This document shows, piece by piece, positions 56,901-64,000 of a DNA stretch of 64,000 nucleotides; position 1 is the stretch's first letter, and each line of letters starts with the position of its first letter. The DNA is from Agrypnia vestita. Lineage: Eukaryota > Arthropoda > Insecta > Trichoptera > Phryganeidae. A program made the position numbers and the translations under genes. The DNA lies in NCBI GenBank assembly GCA_016648135.1, contig JADDOH010004048.1, forward strand, positions 1 to 64,000. Reading direction: 5' to 3'. Under the pieces are notes generated by a model, which was given only the letters and a program-made list of their open reading frames with translations, ran no database searches and was not told the origin of the DNA.

Positions 56901-56927
56901 TATGATTATAATAATGACAATGACAAT
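41812..56927 (+). CDS. barr: Condensin complex subunit CAP-H (barren), kleisin; first 10 exons, 559 aa
   Basis: Non-SMC kleisin subunit of condensin, which bridges SMC2 and SMC4 and helps compact mitotic chromosomes. Exons: 41812-41919, 42959-43132, 46962-47162, 48545-48703, 49115-49245, 49779-49964, 52005-52123, 52240-52314, 53466-53606 and 56545-56927. All junctions are GT-AG and in frame (1677 nt). Family signatures in order: CLKLYAENKINKDNAW and LKLIDFMCAML (N-terminal SMC2-binding region), ATLDASTRIYSFRVDAVHHD (about residues 130-150), IDPFFAQLSATSGDM, DQICAPLHGFSITNW, VVGSWAGPSHWKLK, and a late acidic DYDYNN. The last 150-200 residues typical of the family, including the SMC4-binding domain, are absent; the gene should continue to the right. 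Start chosen at ATG-ATG 41812. Confidence 0.9.
42215..42258 (+). ncRNA. Hammerhead-like ribozyme H5 (intact core) in CAP-H intron 1
   Basis: Stem I TTCAC (42215-42219) pairs with GTGAA (42254-42258). Core CTGATGA, one extra A, stem II GGAA/TTCC with an internal loop, GAAA, stem III palindrome ACATGT, cleavage-site A at 42253. On the same strand as CAP-H, so it would be in the primary transcript. Confidence 0.62.
42959..43132 (+). CDS. barr: CAP-H exon 2
   Basis: 58 codons, ATACAG acceptor. Encodes an acidic NDDEAERAAL stretch, a Ser/Thr-Pro-rich stretch (possible CDK sites) and FQGCLKLYAEN. The donor GTACTT is weak. Confidence 0.82.
44516..44605 (-). mobile_element. Pogo-like element end fragment
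   Basis: Inverted match to the sequence at about 28145-28215 (CATTTCG, ATGCGGAACCCC, ATTCGAAATTCAAGGTACC). Confidence 0.5.
44675..45060 (+). repeat. TACTCCCTTTCT repeat, copy 3
   Basis: Same start (TACTCCCTTTCTTTTAACTC) and end (AAACTTGGTTTTTATGGGTT) as the tandem pair at 16.7-17.3 kb. Longer by an internal insertion. Confidence 0.7.
45095..45200 (+). ncRNA. Hammerhead-like motif, second family, copy 1 (degenerate)
   Basis: CTGATGA (45100-45106), extra T, stem II GGACCC/GGGATCC with a bulged A, then GAAAT instead of GAAAC. Homologous to 52915-53015, beyond the motif as well (CCAGAAGACAC, CAGAAGATT). Confidence 0.45.
45426..45664 (+). mobile_element. Inverted-repeat element with hammerhead H6
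   Basis: 46-bp arms at 45426-45471 and 45619-45664 are nearly perfect inverses (AACAGATTGTTAGTTAACTT, AAAACCACTACCA). The ribozyme motif abuts the right arm. CAP-H intron 2. Confidence 0.7.
45578..45619 (+). ncRNA. Hammerhead-like ribozyme H6 (intact core, best example)
   Basis: Stem I GGTC (45578-45581) with GACC (45616-45619). Core CTGACGA (45582-45588), extra A, stem II GAGACG-GGTA-CGTCTC, GAAA (45606-45609), stem III palindrome ACCGGT (45609-45614), cleavage-site A at 45615. Both stem I and stem III differ from H4 and H5 in a compensated way. Confidence 0.68.
45738..45819. repeat. 34-bp minisatellite, about 2.5 copies
   Basis: AATATAACTAGAATATATTT recurs three times, separated by TCCATACAT or TCCATATAT. 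Confidence 0.85.
45890..46040 (-). mobile_element. Pogo-like element, left end inverted
   Basis: Inverse of the left end at 26164-26310: TTTTCGAATTATCAGGG, GAAATTAACATTTTGGACTT-like and GGGGTTCAAATTAAC... ending TTTTACTG. Confidence 0.45.
46133..46422. mobile_element. Large palindromic MITE, left half
   Basis: Starts CCTGTAGCTAGTAGCAAAAA and runs to the central CAAAGTTTTTATCATTTTAT; the right arm is missing. Confidence 0.55.
46962..47162 (+). CDS. barr: CAP-H exon 3
   Basis: 67 codons, the best-conserved part: KINKDNAW, IDFMCAML and TLDASTRIYSFRVDAVHHDV. TTACAG acceptor, GTATTT donor. Confidence 0.93.
47551..47730. mobile_element. Foldback MITE, TTTAAGAAAGACAAT family, copy 3
   Basis: 180 bp with near-perfect arms (AGACCTCTTTCCATTTAAGA and inverse). 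Best preserved of the three. CAP-H intron 3. Confidence 0.8.
48545..48703 (+). CDS. barr: CAP-H exon 4
   Basis: 53 codons, highly charged (GKKPDGEEEDKNN, KREKRKKVSKSS), equivalent to the basic linker of other CAP-H proteins. TTACAG acceptor and GTAAGT donor. Confidence 0.82.
49115..49245 (+). CDS. barr: CAP-H exon 5
   Basis: 131 bp, encodes NECIDPFFAQLSATSGDM and ends in phase 2 at AG/GTAGGT. Confidence 0.9.
49779..49964 (+). CDS. barr: CAP-H exon 6
   Basis: 186 bp, encodes SDVLFLD and later DQICAPLHGFSITNWN, conserved in the family. AACAG acceptor, GTAAGT donor. Confidence 0.9.
50040..50105 (-). repeat. tRNA-like B-box fragment of a third SINE family
   Basis: Minus strand has GGGTTCGATTCCTGG after TCTAAAGGTTCT. 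No tRNA cloverleaf can be drawn convincingly. CAP-H intron 6. Confidence 0.4.
50211..50402 (-). mobile_element. tRNA-derived SINE, family 1, copy 3 (inverted)
   Basis: Full-length inverse of the copy at 28926, with a poly-T start at the left and B box GGTTCGAACC on the minus strand. Confidence 0.85.
50711..50923 (-). pseudogene. hAT transposase C-terminal (dimerisation domain) remnant
   Basis: About 70 codons with the PxSSVASxxLFSxA pattern and AAKLLFIKYNLLLL. Catalytic domain absent. Confidence 0.75.
50997..51488 (-). pseudogene. LINE ORF2 C-terminus nested in the hAT element
   Basis: Minus strand, 111 codons: GLDRGDYSYSEIESMLKIYN, RRENTDLITIFKILNGHTDV and DLDFFGVSLSRFKQSL, the end of a Jockey/CR1-type ORF2, followed by an AAATAAATAAA tail. 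5'-truncated; the frame is open. Confidence 0.8.
52005..52123 (+). CDS. barr: CAP-H exon 7
   Basis: 119 bp, encodes MDRWIENNLNLS and an acidic stretch. TTTTAG acceptor, GTAAAA donor. Confidence 0.82.
52240..52314 (+). CDS. barr: CAP-H exon 8 (75 bp)
   Basis: Short exon GGDDGLGPIESDEEEMGI... between AAAG and GTACAA. It keeps the frame between exons 7 and 9. Confidence 0.75.
52915..53015 (+). ncRNA. Hammerhead-like motif, second family, copy 2
   Basis: GCC, CTGATGA (52924-52930), extra T, stem II GGACCC/GGGATCT with bulge, GAAAC, ATC, then GGC, which can pair with GCC as stem I. Stem III would be a single pair, so this is a weaker case than H4-H6. CAP-H intron 8. Confidence 0.45.
53089..53449. 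mobile_element. Large palindromic MITE, copy in CAP-H intron 8
   Basis: Ends AGGGTTATTGGTAAAACATT and the inverse-like AATGGTTTACAAATAACCCT. Inner GATTATGAGTCGAAAATGTT and AACACTTTCGACTCGTAATC are inverted. Confidence 0.7.
53466..53606 (+). CDS. barr: CAP-H exon 9
   Basis: 141 bp with LEYSYCSAVVGSWAGPSHWK, a hallmark CAP-H block. TTCAG acceptor, GTTTGT donor. Confidence 0.9.
53758..54034 (-). mobile_element. tRNA-derived SINE, family 1, copy 4 (inverted, long tail)
   Basis: Inverse of the 28926 copy, with B box GGTTCGAATC and a 100-bp T/A-rich tail (53760-53858) that has expanded as TTTTTTTATTT units. CAP-H intron 9. Confidence 0.85.
54215..54513. mobile_element. Inverted-repeat element with two decayed hammerhead-like arms
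   Basis: Arms of about 130 bp around 54360 are near-perfect inverses. Each reads outward TTGATAATGGCCTTACAAGC then CGAAACAGCTGT. ACAGCTGT is palindromic as in stem III, but the core has TTGATAA for CTGANGA. Confidence 0.6.
54906..56465. mobile_element. 1.56-kb DNA element with 110-bp terminal inverted repeats
   Basis: Left end ATCGAGGGTAGAAAGCCAAA and right end inverse TTTGGCTTTCTAACCTCGAT agree over about 110 bp (also AATCTGATTTTGTCAAT). The interior is GC-rich at 55200-55440 and 55990-56300. No transposase recognised. In CAP-H intron 9, ending 80 bp before exon 10. Confidence 0.7.
55499..55660 (+). pseudogene. FP-like C-terminal domain fragment, probably from a LINE ORF1
   Basis: Reads LTKYQKGILYKTKTELKEKY, then after a 2-bp shift WVKNGKILIKREGENNKAIQ. 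This resembles the 'LT..R..LL..A+..K..Y+VW+++G+I+++' domain seen in insect LINE ORF1 proteins. Family call is tentative. Confidence 0.4.
56545..56927 (+). CDS. barr: CAP-H exon 10
   Basis: 383 bp with KKKQLNFLGDGMTF, KTLSQGNTWNEKNFKTP and the terminal LSDINDYDYNN. TTTCAG acceptor and GTGAGT donor, phase 0, so a further exon is expected. Confidence 0.9.
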
Positions 56928-57008
56928 GTGAGTTTATTAATTTTGTTTCTTATAATTTCAAATGTTTACTCAAAATATTTTTTTAAATTACGCTGTATTT
57001 ATTTTGAA

Positions 57009-57473
57009 CTAGCTGGTCGTACCCAGCGTTGCACGGGTTAAGGATTAAGTAAAAAATAAGTTTGTGAGGGAAAACAAAGGTTCCCCTGTTCTCTAAAAAC
57101 AATGTTTCCATTTAATGTTAACATAATTTATTGTAACATAACTGTAATACTTAGATATATAGTATCACAGAATTTTTTTTAGATATTAATGTCCTCTCTA
57201 AAACTGTAGTACATCATTTTGCTCTATTGTCAATAATTTCCGCAGCGCATGCGATATAAGGTTTTTTAAATATTTTTTTCACACGTTGGGTTAGATTATC
57301 GAGGTTTACATACGGATTTCTAACATTTTTGAAAATATTATATAACCTATGTCCATCAAGAATGATGTAGGATTCTAAATGTGAAAGAATTTTTCAAATC
57401 GGTCCAGTAGTTTCGGAGCCTATTCAGTTCAAACACACAATCAAATCTTTCCTCTTTATAATATTAGTATAGA
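57009..57473 (-). mobile_element. Non-autonomous Helitron, copy 2
   Basis: Minus strand starts TCTATACTAATATTA and ends GTGCAACGCTGGGTACGACC then AGCTAG. Highly similar to 13418-13885 over its whole length. Confidence 0.8.
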
Positions 57474-57727
57474 TGTCATTACCATTCCATAAACAAATTC
57501 AAAAGGTGTATTAATTCATAGTACCTACACGAAGGCTGTATCTGTTTAACCTCGAGAGTGCAAGAAATGTACTTGTCTATCTGGCGCTGAAAGAAATGTA
57601 CGGTTCGGACGTTTGTGACGAATATTAATTTCAAAAATAAAATAGAAATAAAAATAAATAAAATAGAAATAAAAATAAATAAAATATAAATAAAATAAAT
57701 AAAAATAATAAAATAAAATAAAAAGAA

Positions 57728-57765
57728 ACCCATAAAAACCAAGTTTTTATTATACTCCCTTTCTT
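57728..57765 (-). repeat. Solo end of the TACTCCCTTTCT repeat
   Basis: ACCCATAAAAACCAAGTTTT, TATTATACTCCCTTTCT: the inverse of the repeat's 3' end at 17342 and 45060. Confidence 0.6.
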
Positions 57766-57836
57766 TGTAAAATATAACAACAATTAAAGACAAATTAAAA
57801 AATATAACATAACACTAAACTTACAGTAATTTAATA

Positions 57837-59122
57837 TTAGGTCCTTACATATGAAATTGGCGTTTAGTATGGGAGGAACATAAAGCCGATTTTTTTTTTA
57901 TTATAATATATTTATTTAATCAAAATATGTACCATTGCTATCTATGCACTTTTGCCATCTCATAGGTAGTTCATCGGTCCCTTTACTAAAAAAACCATTC
58001 AGACGGGAATCAATAAAATCTTTAAAGGCGGTTTGGACTGCCCCATCGGAGTTGAATTTTTTCCTTTGCAAGAAGTTATCCAAATTTCGAAAAAAATGGT
58101 AATCTGTTGGGGCAAGGTCCGGAGAGTACGGTGGATGTCTTAGACATTCCAATTGAAGGTCCTCTAATTTGGTAACCGTCTGTTGTGCAGTGTGTGGTCT
58201 AGCGTTATCATGAGCAGCAGTGGCCTAGAGCGATTAACCAGCCTCGGTTGTTTAGCAGCTAGCTTTTCCATCATGGTTTGCAGTTGCTGACAATAGACAT
58301 CTGCCGTAATCGTCTGGCAAGATTTTAGAAAGCTGTAGTGAACGACACCAGCACTAGTCCACCAAACGCTCACAAGTAACTTTTTTGGAGTCAATTTTCG
58401 CTTGGGGCATGGTTTGGCTGGTTCGGCAGGGTTCAGCCATTGCGATGAGCGCTTCCGATTATCGTACAGGATCCACTTTTCATCACAGGTAATGATTCGA
58501 TTTAAAATCCCTTCATTATTGTGCCGGTTGAGTAATGCAACGCAGCAGTCAACGCGCGTTTGTTGATTTGCTTCACTCAATTCGTGAGGTACCCACCTTT
58601 CAAGCTTTTTCACCTTACCAATTTGCTTCAAGTGGATTAAAACAGTTTTATCACTAACACCGCAGCCTGCAGCTAACTCGGATGTGGTTTGCGATGGATC
58701 CGCTTCCACAATAGCCTTCAATTCTTCATTATCAACTTTGGTCTCCGGCCGTCCACGGGGCTTGTTCTGCAGGTCGAAATTTCCAGAACGAAAACGTTGG
58801 AACCAAAAACGCACTGTGTTTTCTTTTGCGGCACCGTCGCCATACACATCATTAATCCTTCGAGCCGTTTCTGCAGCACTGGTGCCACGGTGGAACTCGT
58901 ACTCGTAAATAACGCGATATTTCAATTTTTTCATTTTGTAAACTGAGTGACGCAAAGAAAAAAACAATTGAGGAAAAAACAAATGAATTATAATTTTCAA
59001 AACACAAATACATGAGTAAATAGCTGTATAAATTTGGATTTGGAATTCCTAACCAAAGAGAAGATATTTGAGATCAAATTTGCCAGTACGGCAAAACGCC
59101 AATTTCATATGTAAGGACCTAA
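57837..59122 (-). mobile_element. Full-length mariner transposon (1286 bp)
   Basis: Terminal repeats of about 29 bp, identical at both ends (TTAGGTCCTTACATATGAAA...), are flanked by TA at 57835-57836 and 59123-59124, the mariner target duplication. Size and one transposase gene are standard. It lies antisense to CAP-H. Similarity of the ends suggests a fairly recent insertion. Confidence 0.93.
57916..58934 (-). pseudogene. Mariner transposase with a single-base deletion
   Basis: DD34D transposase. ATG at 58934 (MKKLKYR), helix-turn-helix region (GTSAAETARRINDVYGDGAA; KPRGRPETKV linker), first catalytic Asp in ITCDEKWI, last in PDLAPTDYHFF, stop at 57916-57918. The coding span is 1019 nt, one short of 340 codons. 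The frame breaks near 58210, just before the DNARPH block that holds the second catalytic Asp, so the enzyme cannot be made as is. An upstream in-frame Met (59000) is less likely. Confidence 0.9.
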
Positions 59123-59653
59123 TATTATTTTCTTATTAAATTCTTAACTTGTAAACACCGTGCAGAATGTTTGCAAAACTTATTATCATTTCTTGTGGGC
59201 TGTTCTAAAATAAAGTAACCAATACAGAATAAGAAACCATAAACTACCCCTAAAACATAAACCAATCAATTGTTCACCAGTCCAGGTAGTCACTGGTCAA
59301 CCGGGACCCTTTTAGGCGAAGGCGTTAATCTGTTGCTATGCAGTATAAGATGGTTAGAAAGGAATTACTTCAAGGATTTACATTCGATTGTTTGTATATT
59401 TTACCTATATTATACAAATTACTGCTATGCAATAAAATGTATTATGCATATAAAACATATTAAAAGTAAATGTATTATCCTTATGTTACTTAATTCGTGA
59501 TTTAGCGTAATATTTTTTGCAAACTGTACCAACAATCGAATGGTCATACGAATTATGGGACAGAGTGCCCCAAAAGTAATGAAGCAAAACTTTATTATTT
59601 TTTCATTTTTAAATAAAAAGTATGCTTAAATTTTTCAGCCAGAGTAGCCTATT

Positions 59654-59821
59654 GGTTCTGAGAAAAAATGGTCAGAGTGGAAAAGGTTAATGCAAGACTT
59701 TCATGGTTAAATCACTGTTGAAGAGGAGCAAAAGCAATTTTTATTACGTTGCGTACAAGAACACAGAAACGTATATCCTGATTGTAAAAAGCAAACTTTG
59801 AAAAGGAAATTCAATGATTAA
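59654..59821 (+). pseudogene. Unidentified broken ORF
   Basis: Reads IGSEKKWSEWKRLMQDFHG, stop, then ITVEEEQKQFLLRCVQEHRN and CKKQTLKRKFND, stop. Preceded by TTTTTCAG and followed by AATAAA about 27 bp later, like a last exon with one in-frame stop. Family not recognised; it does not resemble CAP-H. Confidence 0.35.
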
Positions 59822-62369
59822 TGTGTCTTTTACTATAAATTCATAATAAATATTATAAATGTGTTTTATTTACTGAATATAAAAAATGAACTCTACAATG
59901 TCCCTATAGCTCCATACTAACTTTTCAACTTAAACTTTGACGTCAAGTCGGCACGGGTTATTGTTATCCGATCTCAATAATATATAATATTTAAGTTTTT
60001 GGAGTCAAATGAAAAAAAAATGGAGGGTATGCGTTTTGAAATTCGAAAAAAAAATTTCACCCTTATAGCCTGGGACTAGATAGACATATTTGCAAACTGA
60101 TAATCGAAATTCAAAAATTTCAAAAATTCATTTTATTTACATAAAATATGATCATTTATGCAACAGATAAAACAAATTCCTTGTGTGATATAACAATGTA
60201 ACATAATATTCTCACGGGACGTGACTTTGGGAGACAAATGAAAACACTGGGCATTAATTTAGTTTAATTTATTACCAAATAAAGTCACTGAACACGAATT
60301 TAATTGTAGTACCGTTCTTAATTTTATAGTCACTGAATATCTCAAGAGTATTTTACACACATTTTATTATATTGTTCCTTAATTCGCACTAATTAACATT
60401 GTTTCTATTGCTTTGATCACATTTTAATAAACTGCTTTCAATGTTCGAACGTAGAATCTTCTCACCCCGGTATTCTTGCTTTATTCCGCTGGTATCATGT
60501 ATTGCTTACTAATATCGCCTGTTGTAATAATATCACGAATCACTGATCACACTAGTATGCGCTACGGAAATATCGAACTTGTCACAAAATAAATTGACTG
60601 ACCCTTGTAGCGTGACGTCAGATGACGTAGGTCTGGAGAACGTTCTAGTATTTTATAATGTAATGTTTTAGTACGTAATGGAATATCGTAGATTCGATGT
60701 ATAGAATGCGGTCACACATGACTTACTATACAATGCATTCGTAATATTCGACAATTTGTTACGAATGACTGACCATGCTGTGCATGACGTTGTTGTATTG
60801 TTATCAGCATTCAGTAGGTTCACCGTCTCGCTATAATATGATATTATTTAATTGAAATTATATAATACCATGATGCATAAAATTTATGGGCCACGCTATG
60901 CTGCGATCAATTCTACATTCGTTTCTAATTTGTTAATTCAATTCATTCTATTTCGTTTTTTTTTGCTAATTCTTAGCTTCACTGCCATGCAATAGTGTTT
61001 GCACCAGAACTCCATTATGCATCGTTAGTATTTGCTTCATGTAACAGATTTCTATTGGTGATAACATGTAGTGTAAATATTAGCCACGCGCTCCGTGAGT
61101 ATTGACGTTATATTTGGTCATATTATTTGCTCGCTGTATGATGCTAAAGAATTAAGCTATCGCCAAATTTCTCTATTTTCTATTATTTATTTTCAATCCA
61201 ATACTTTTTTGCACGATAATATTGAAACAACAATGCCACCTTTTTAAAACACGAAAAATCATTTTACTTTTATAACAGTAAAGCGTTGTTGTCATTGATT
61301 TTTAATATTTTTCTTGGAACAATGTTAAAAATAAAAAAAATCAAACATAAAAATGTTAAATTAAAAAATGAATAAGTAATTTTTCAATTTTCAATGCTCT
61401 TTTCTTTCCATTGGAAAACCGTCAGAAAATATCAAAATATAACATAGAGGTCATGGATCTATCTATCAATCATAAGGAAACAACTTAAAAGAGATAGTTA
61501 AAAAAATAATATAAATATATAAATAAAATTATTAATTTTAAAACATATAACTAACTTTGTTTCTACCACCTTAATGAACTACCTTAGTTAGCTTCGATTT
61601 CACTATATCTTCGTCAAATCCATGTCCAATGAAATCGGAAAAAAATTCGTAAAAATTTAGTAAAAATTTTCTTTAGTTCGTTTCGAAAATATATAATACT
61701 TATAAATTCAATTCATATGTGTATTGTGATGAAAAAATAATTTGATAAAAGTGTGTTTATTTACCAACTCGTTTTTTGTATAATGAGCACTTAATGATGC
61801 TTAGGGATTAATATATTAAACAGAAAATTGTTGTTTTTTAACCTTCAGCCTTTAATAAAATAACCCAGGTTCCTAAGGGATGTTCGTGCACCCCACGAAT
61901 TTATCAATATTTCATGGTTTAACATCATGTATAAAATTTCGTTATAAATATTATTTATGATATTTATGATACTTATTTTACATAATATTCTTAGAATTAT
62001 ATTACTCGCAAAAAAGAGTTTTCACTCATAGTTTGGGAAGGGCGGTAACATTTTTTTATAACATAAAATATGTAATGTATTAAATTGGGCATAATAACAT
62101 GGATAATTATATGTTATCCCTATTTATAAGCATTGCAAGCCTACTTGATAATTACTTCGATTTTTATTTATTTATAAATATATATCAGAACTCACTACAA
62201 CGTTCCCGCTCAAAAAACATATCTTAAAAAATAGATTCGTATAATGTTGCTCGCTGATCGCAGATTGTACTTAAACTGGTATTTCTTCATTTTGGATGGA
62301 ATTTTTTCTTCTTAATAATATATGCTTAGTCCGAATTTAACATGATCGTAGAAGGTTATCGCAGTTATC

Positions 62370-62490
62370 GTTTTCTGTGTAGAGTTTCCTGGGCTATTCT
62401 GCCATGTATATTCAACCTATTTAGCCAAAAATTTATTTGAATCCCATCGCAAGATTCATCGTGGTCCGTTGTCGCTGAAGATTTTTTTTA
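62370..62490 (-). repeat. Second hammerhead-like family, decayed copy 3
   Basis: Minus strand matches 52915-53015 in diverged form (ACGATGAATCTTGCGATGGG, CCCAGGAAACTCTACACAGA). Core lost. Confidence 0.4.
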
Positions 62491-63244
62491 CCGCGGCCAT
62501 GGAAATTTCAGATTGATATTTATTCCTTAGTAAGATTTTCTTTCTAAGTAATTAATTTTATTTATTTTAATAGATAAATTTTATTACTTTAAGACCAAAT
62601 CGTCAATTAGTTTGAATAGGTATAATATATTTAAATTATTTTGGAATAACAAACATGGTAGTTTTGGAATGTGAGTAAGCAATATTTAAAAATAAGTATT
62701 GTGGGTGGTTTATAAGTACTTTATAAACTTTTACCGTTATTGTTATAATATAACCTAGGTACATCATTGCATATAATTATGTTGTCTTAAAACAATTTTT
62801 TTAACGCAACTACTTTTTAAAGTTGATTGGCTTTTATAGTTTCTTCTCAGAAGCTCAACGCCGCGTGGCTGTAAGTCAGGTAGAGTATGTTAAACTGGTA
62901 TTTGTACACTTAGTGACTAGTGACACTAGCAGTAGCCACCTTTCTTACAAGTAGTCCATCACTGCATCTAATGGAATCAATCATTATAATCCTCTAACTA
63001 TGCGGACTGCCGTAGTGGTGTACATTGTCTTCCTTAGAAGTACGAAAGAATACTAAAGTATGTTTATTTAAACTACATCTAATGAAACTGTATGTCAATA
63101 ACTCAGCTGTATGATCCTCCTATTATAGTGTATATGTGAAAACTATAATATTTATCAATTTTTAATTTAATCTATCCATTTTTAAAATGAATTATCACAT
63201 GCATCTCATGTGCATCACATGTGTATGTCTCTCTCTCAGGTGTA

Positions 63245-63540
63245 TGCATATCACAGAATCCAGGTTATGCAGTACACAAAAATAGAATTGATAGTGTCCA
63301 AAACAGATTCCTAAGATACCTAGACCTCCGCTCATTTAAGCAATGAACTGCCAAGTTTTTTAACATACATACTCTAACTTGTCAAAGAGACATAACTGAG
63401 ACGGTGATGTCATTCAAAATAACACACAATCTAGTTGATAGTCCGGAACTTCTTTCTACATCTCAACTCGCAATAACAGACATTCACCTACTTTTTATCT
63501 CCCCCTTTGTAAGACCAACTTGTAATGATCCTGTTAGATA
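63245..63540 (+). pseudogene. LINE ORF2 C-terminus, second copy of the 18 kb element
   Basis: Shares CAAAACAGATTCCTAAGATA and ACACACAATCTAGTTGATAG with 18050-18330 but has several deletions and frameshifts. Confidence 0.7.
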
Positions 63541-64000
63541 GAGGGGTCATGTTAAATATATAAATCCAGTATATCTCCTGGTCCGGCACCGCAGAGATGT
63601 ATGTGTGGGTGGTCCGAACATATAAGGCGAAGCAAACCGATAATATAATGCTTTTCATTGCAATTCAATATCAATCATTTTCTTATATGATGTACTGTGC
63701 TAATTATTTTCTGATAACAATTTGATAATAATGTGTGATAATAATTTTCTGTGCATGTGAAAGCTGCAGGGCAGCCTGGGAAGAAAGCAACGCGCCTGAA
63801 CTGAATGACTCAGTTAGGTAATGGTCCCTACCGAAAATTCAATTAATGTTTCTGTGAATCAATAGTGTGTGTCAATAGTGAAACAAAGCTTTATTTTGAA
63901 TTTTATTTTAAACCACCAGCATCTCTGCTGGGGAGGTCAAGGCTCCGTGCCCGCCTAGTCCCGGTGATCAACTTTCTAAGTGACTGAATGATCTCCCTTA

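Larger units (their letters stand above)
56928..64000. other. barr: CAP-H last visible intron or 3' flank
   Basis: 7 kb in which no CAP-H C-terminal exon was recognised. It holds a Helitron (57009-57473), AT-rich low complexity (57630-57725), the mariner, a broken ORF (59654-59821), a degraded copy of the second hammerhead family (about 62370-62490) and a LINE remnant (63245-63540). 59.9-62.3 kb is AT-rich with nothing recognised. Confidence 0.6.

Overview
The window is AT-rich, intron-rich animal DNA packed with transposons. It is almost certainly from an insect and most likely a moth or butterfly. Reasons: an expanded tandem cluster of secreted acid-lipase-type lipases, arthropod-style TATA plus TCAGT promoters, short Helitrons beginning TCTATACTAATATTA, tRNA-derived SINEs and mariner elements. 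The species cannot be read from the sequence.

Left part (1-39.3 kb): three lipase paralogues lie head-to-tail on the minus strand. Lipase A is partial (exon 1 at 3583-3717, exon 2 at 186-381, the rest beyond the left edge). Lipase B (9719-21041, 412 aa) and lipase C (28431-39196, 411 aa) are complete, with five exons each and the same intron phases. Each has a signal peptide exon and its own TATA box, 30-32 bp from a TCAGT initiator. These promoters show that the conserved ATG inside exon 1 is the true start. B and C keep the nucleophile elbow GHSQG and the Asp and His of the triad, so both look like working extracellular or lysosomal neutral/acid lipases.

Right part (41.8 kb to the edge): one plus-strand gene, the condensin subunit CAP-H (kleisin, Drosophila barren). 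Ten exons from 41812 to 56927 give 559 in-frame residues. The C-terminal SMC4-binding domain is not found in the last 7 kb and is probably beyond the window.

The rest is mobile DNA: a mariner with intact inverted repeats and target duplication but a frameshift at a catalytic Asp; a hAT element with a perfect 8-bp target duplication carrying a nested LINE; another hAT fragment grown into a tandem array with an exact 312-bp duplication; remnants of RTE, Jockey/CR1 and L2-like LINEs; Helitrons; several foldback MITE families; and SINEs.

The most interesting signal is a family of hammerhead-ribozyme-like motifs (about ten copies, four with an intact core). They lie mostly inside inverted-repeat elements and have co-varying stem I and mostly palindromic stem III sequences, as expected for the dimeric 'minimal' hammerheads of Penelope-like elements. 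A second notable signal is a dense array of phased heat-shock elements in a Helitron end inside lipase C intron 4.
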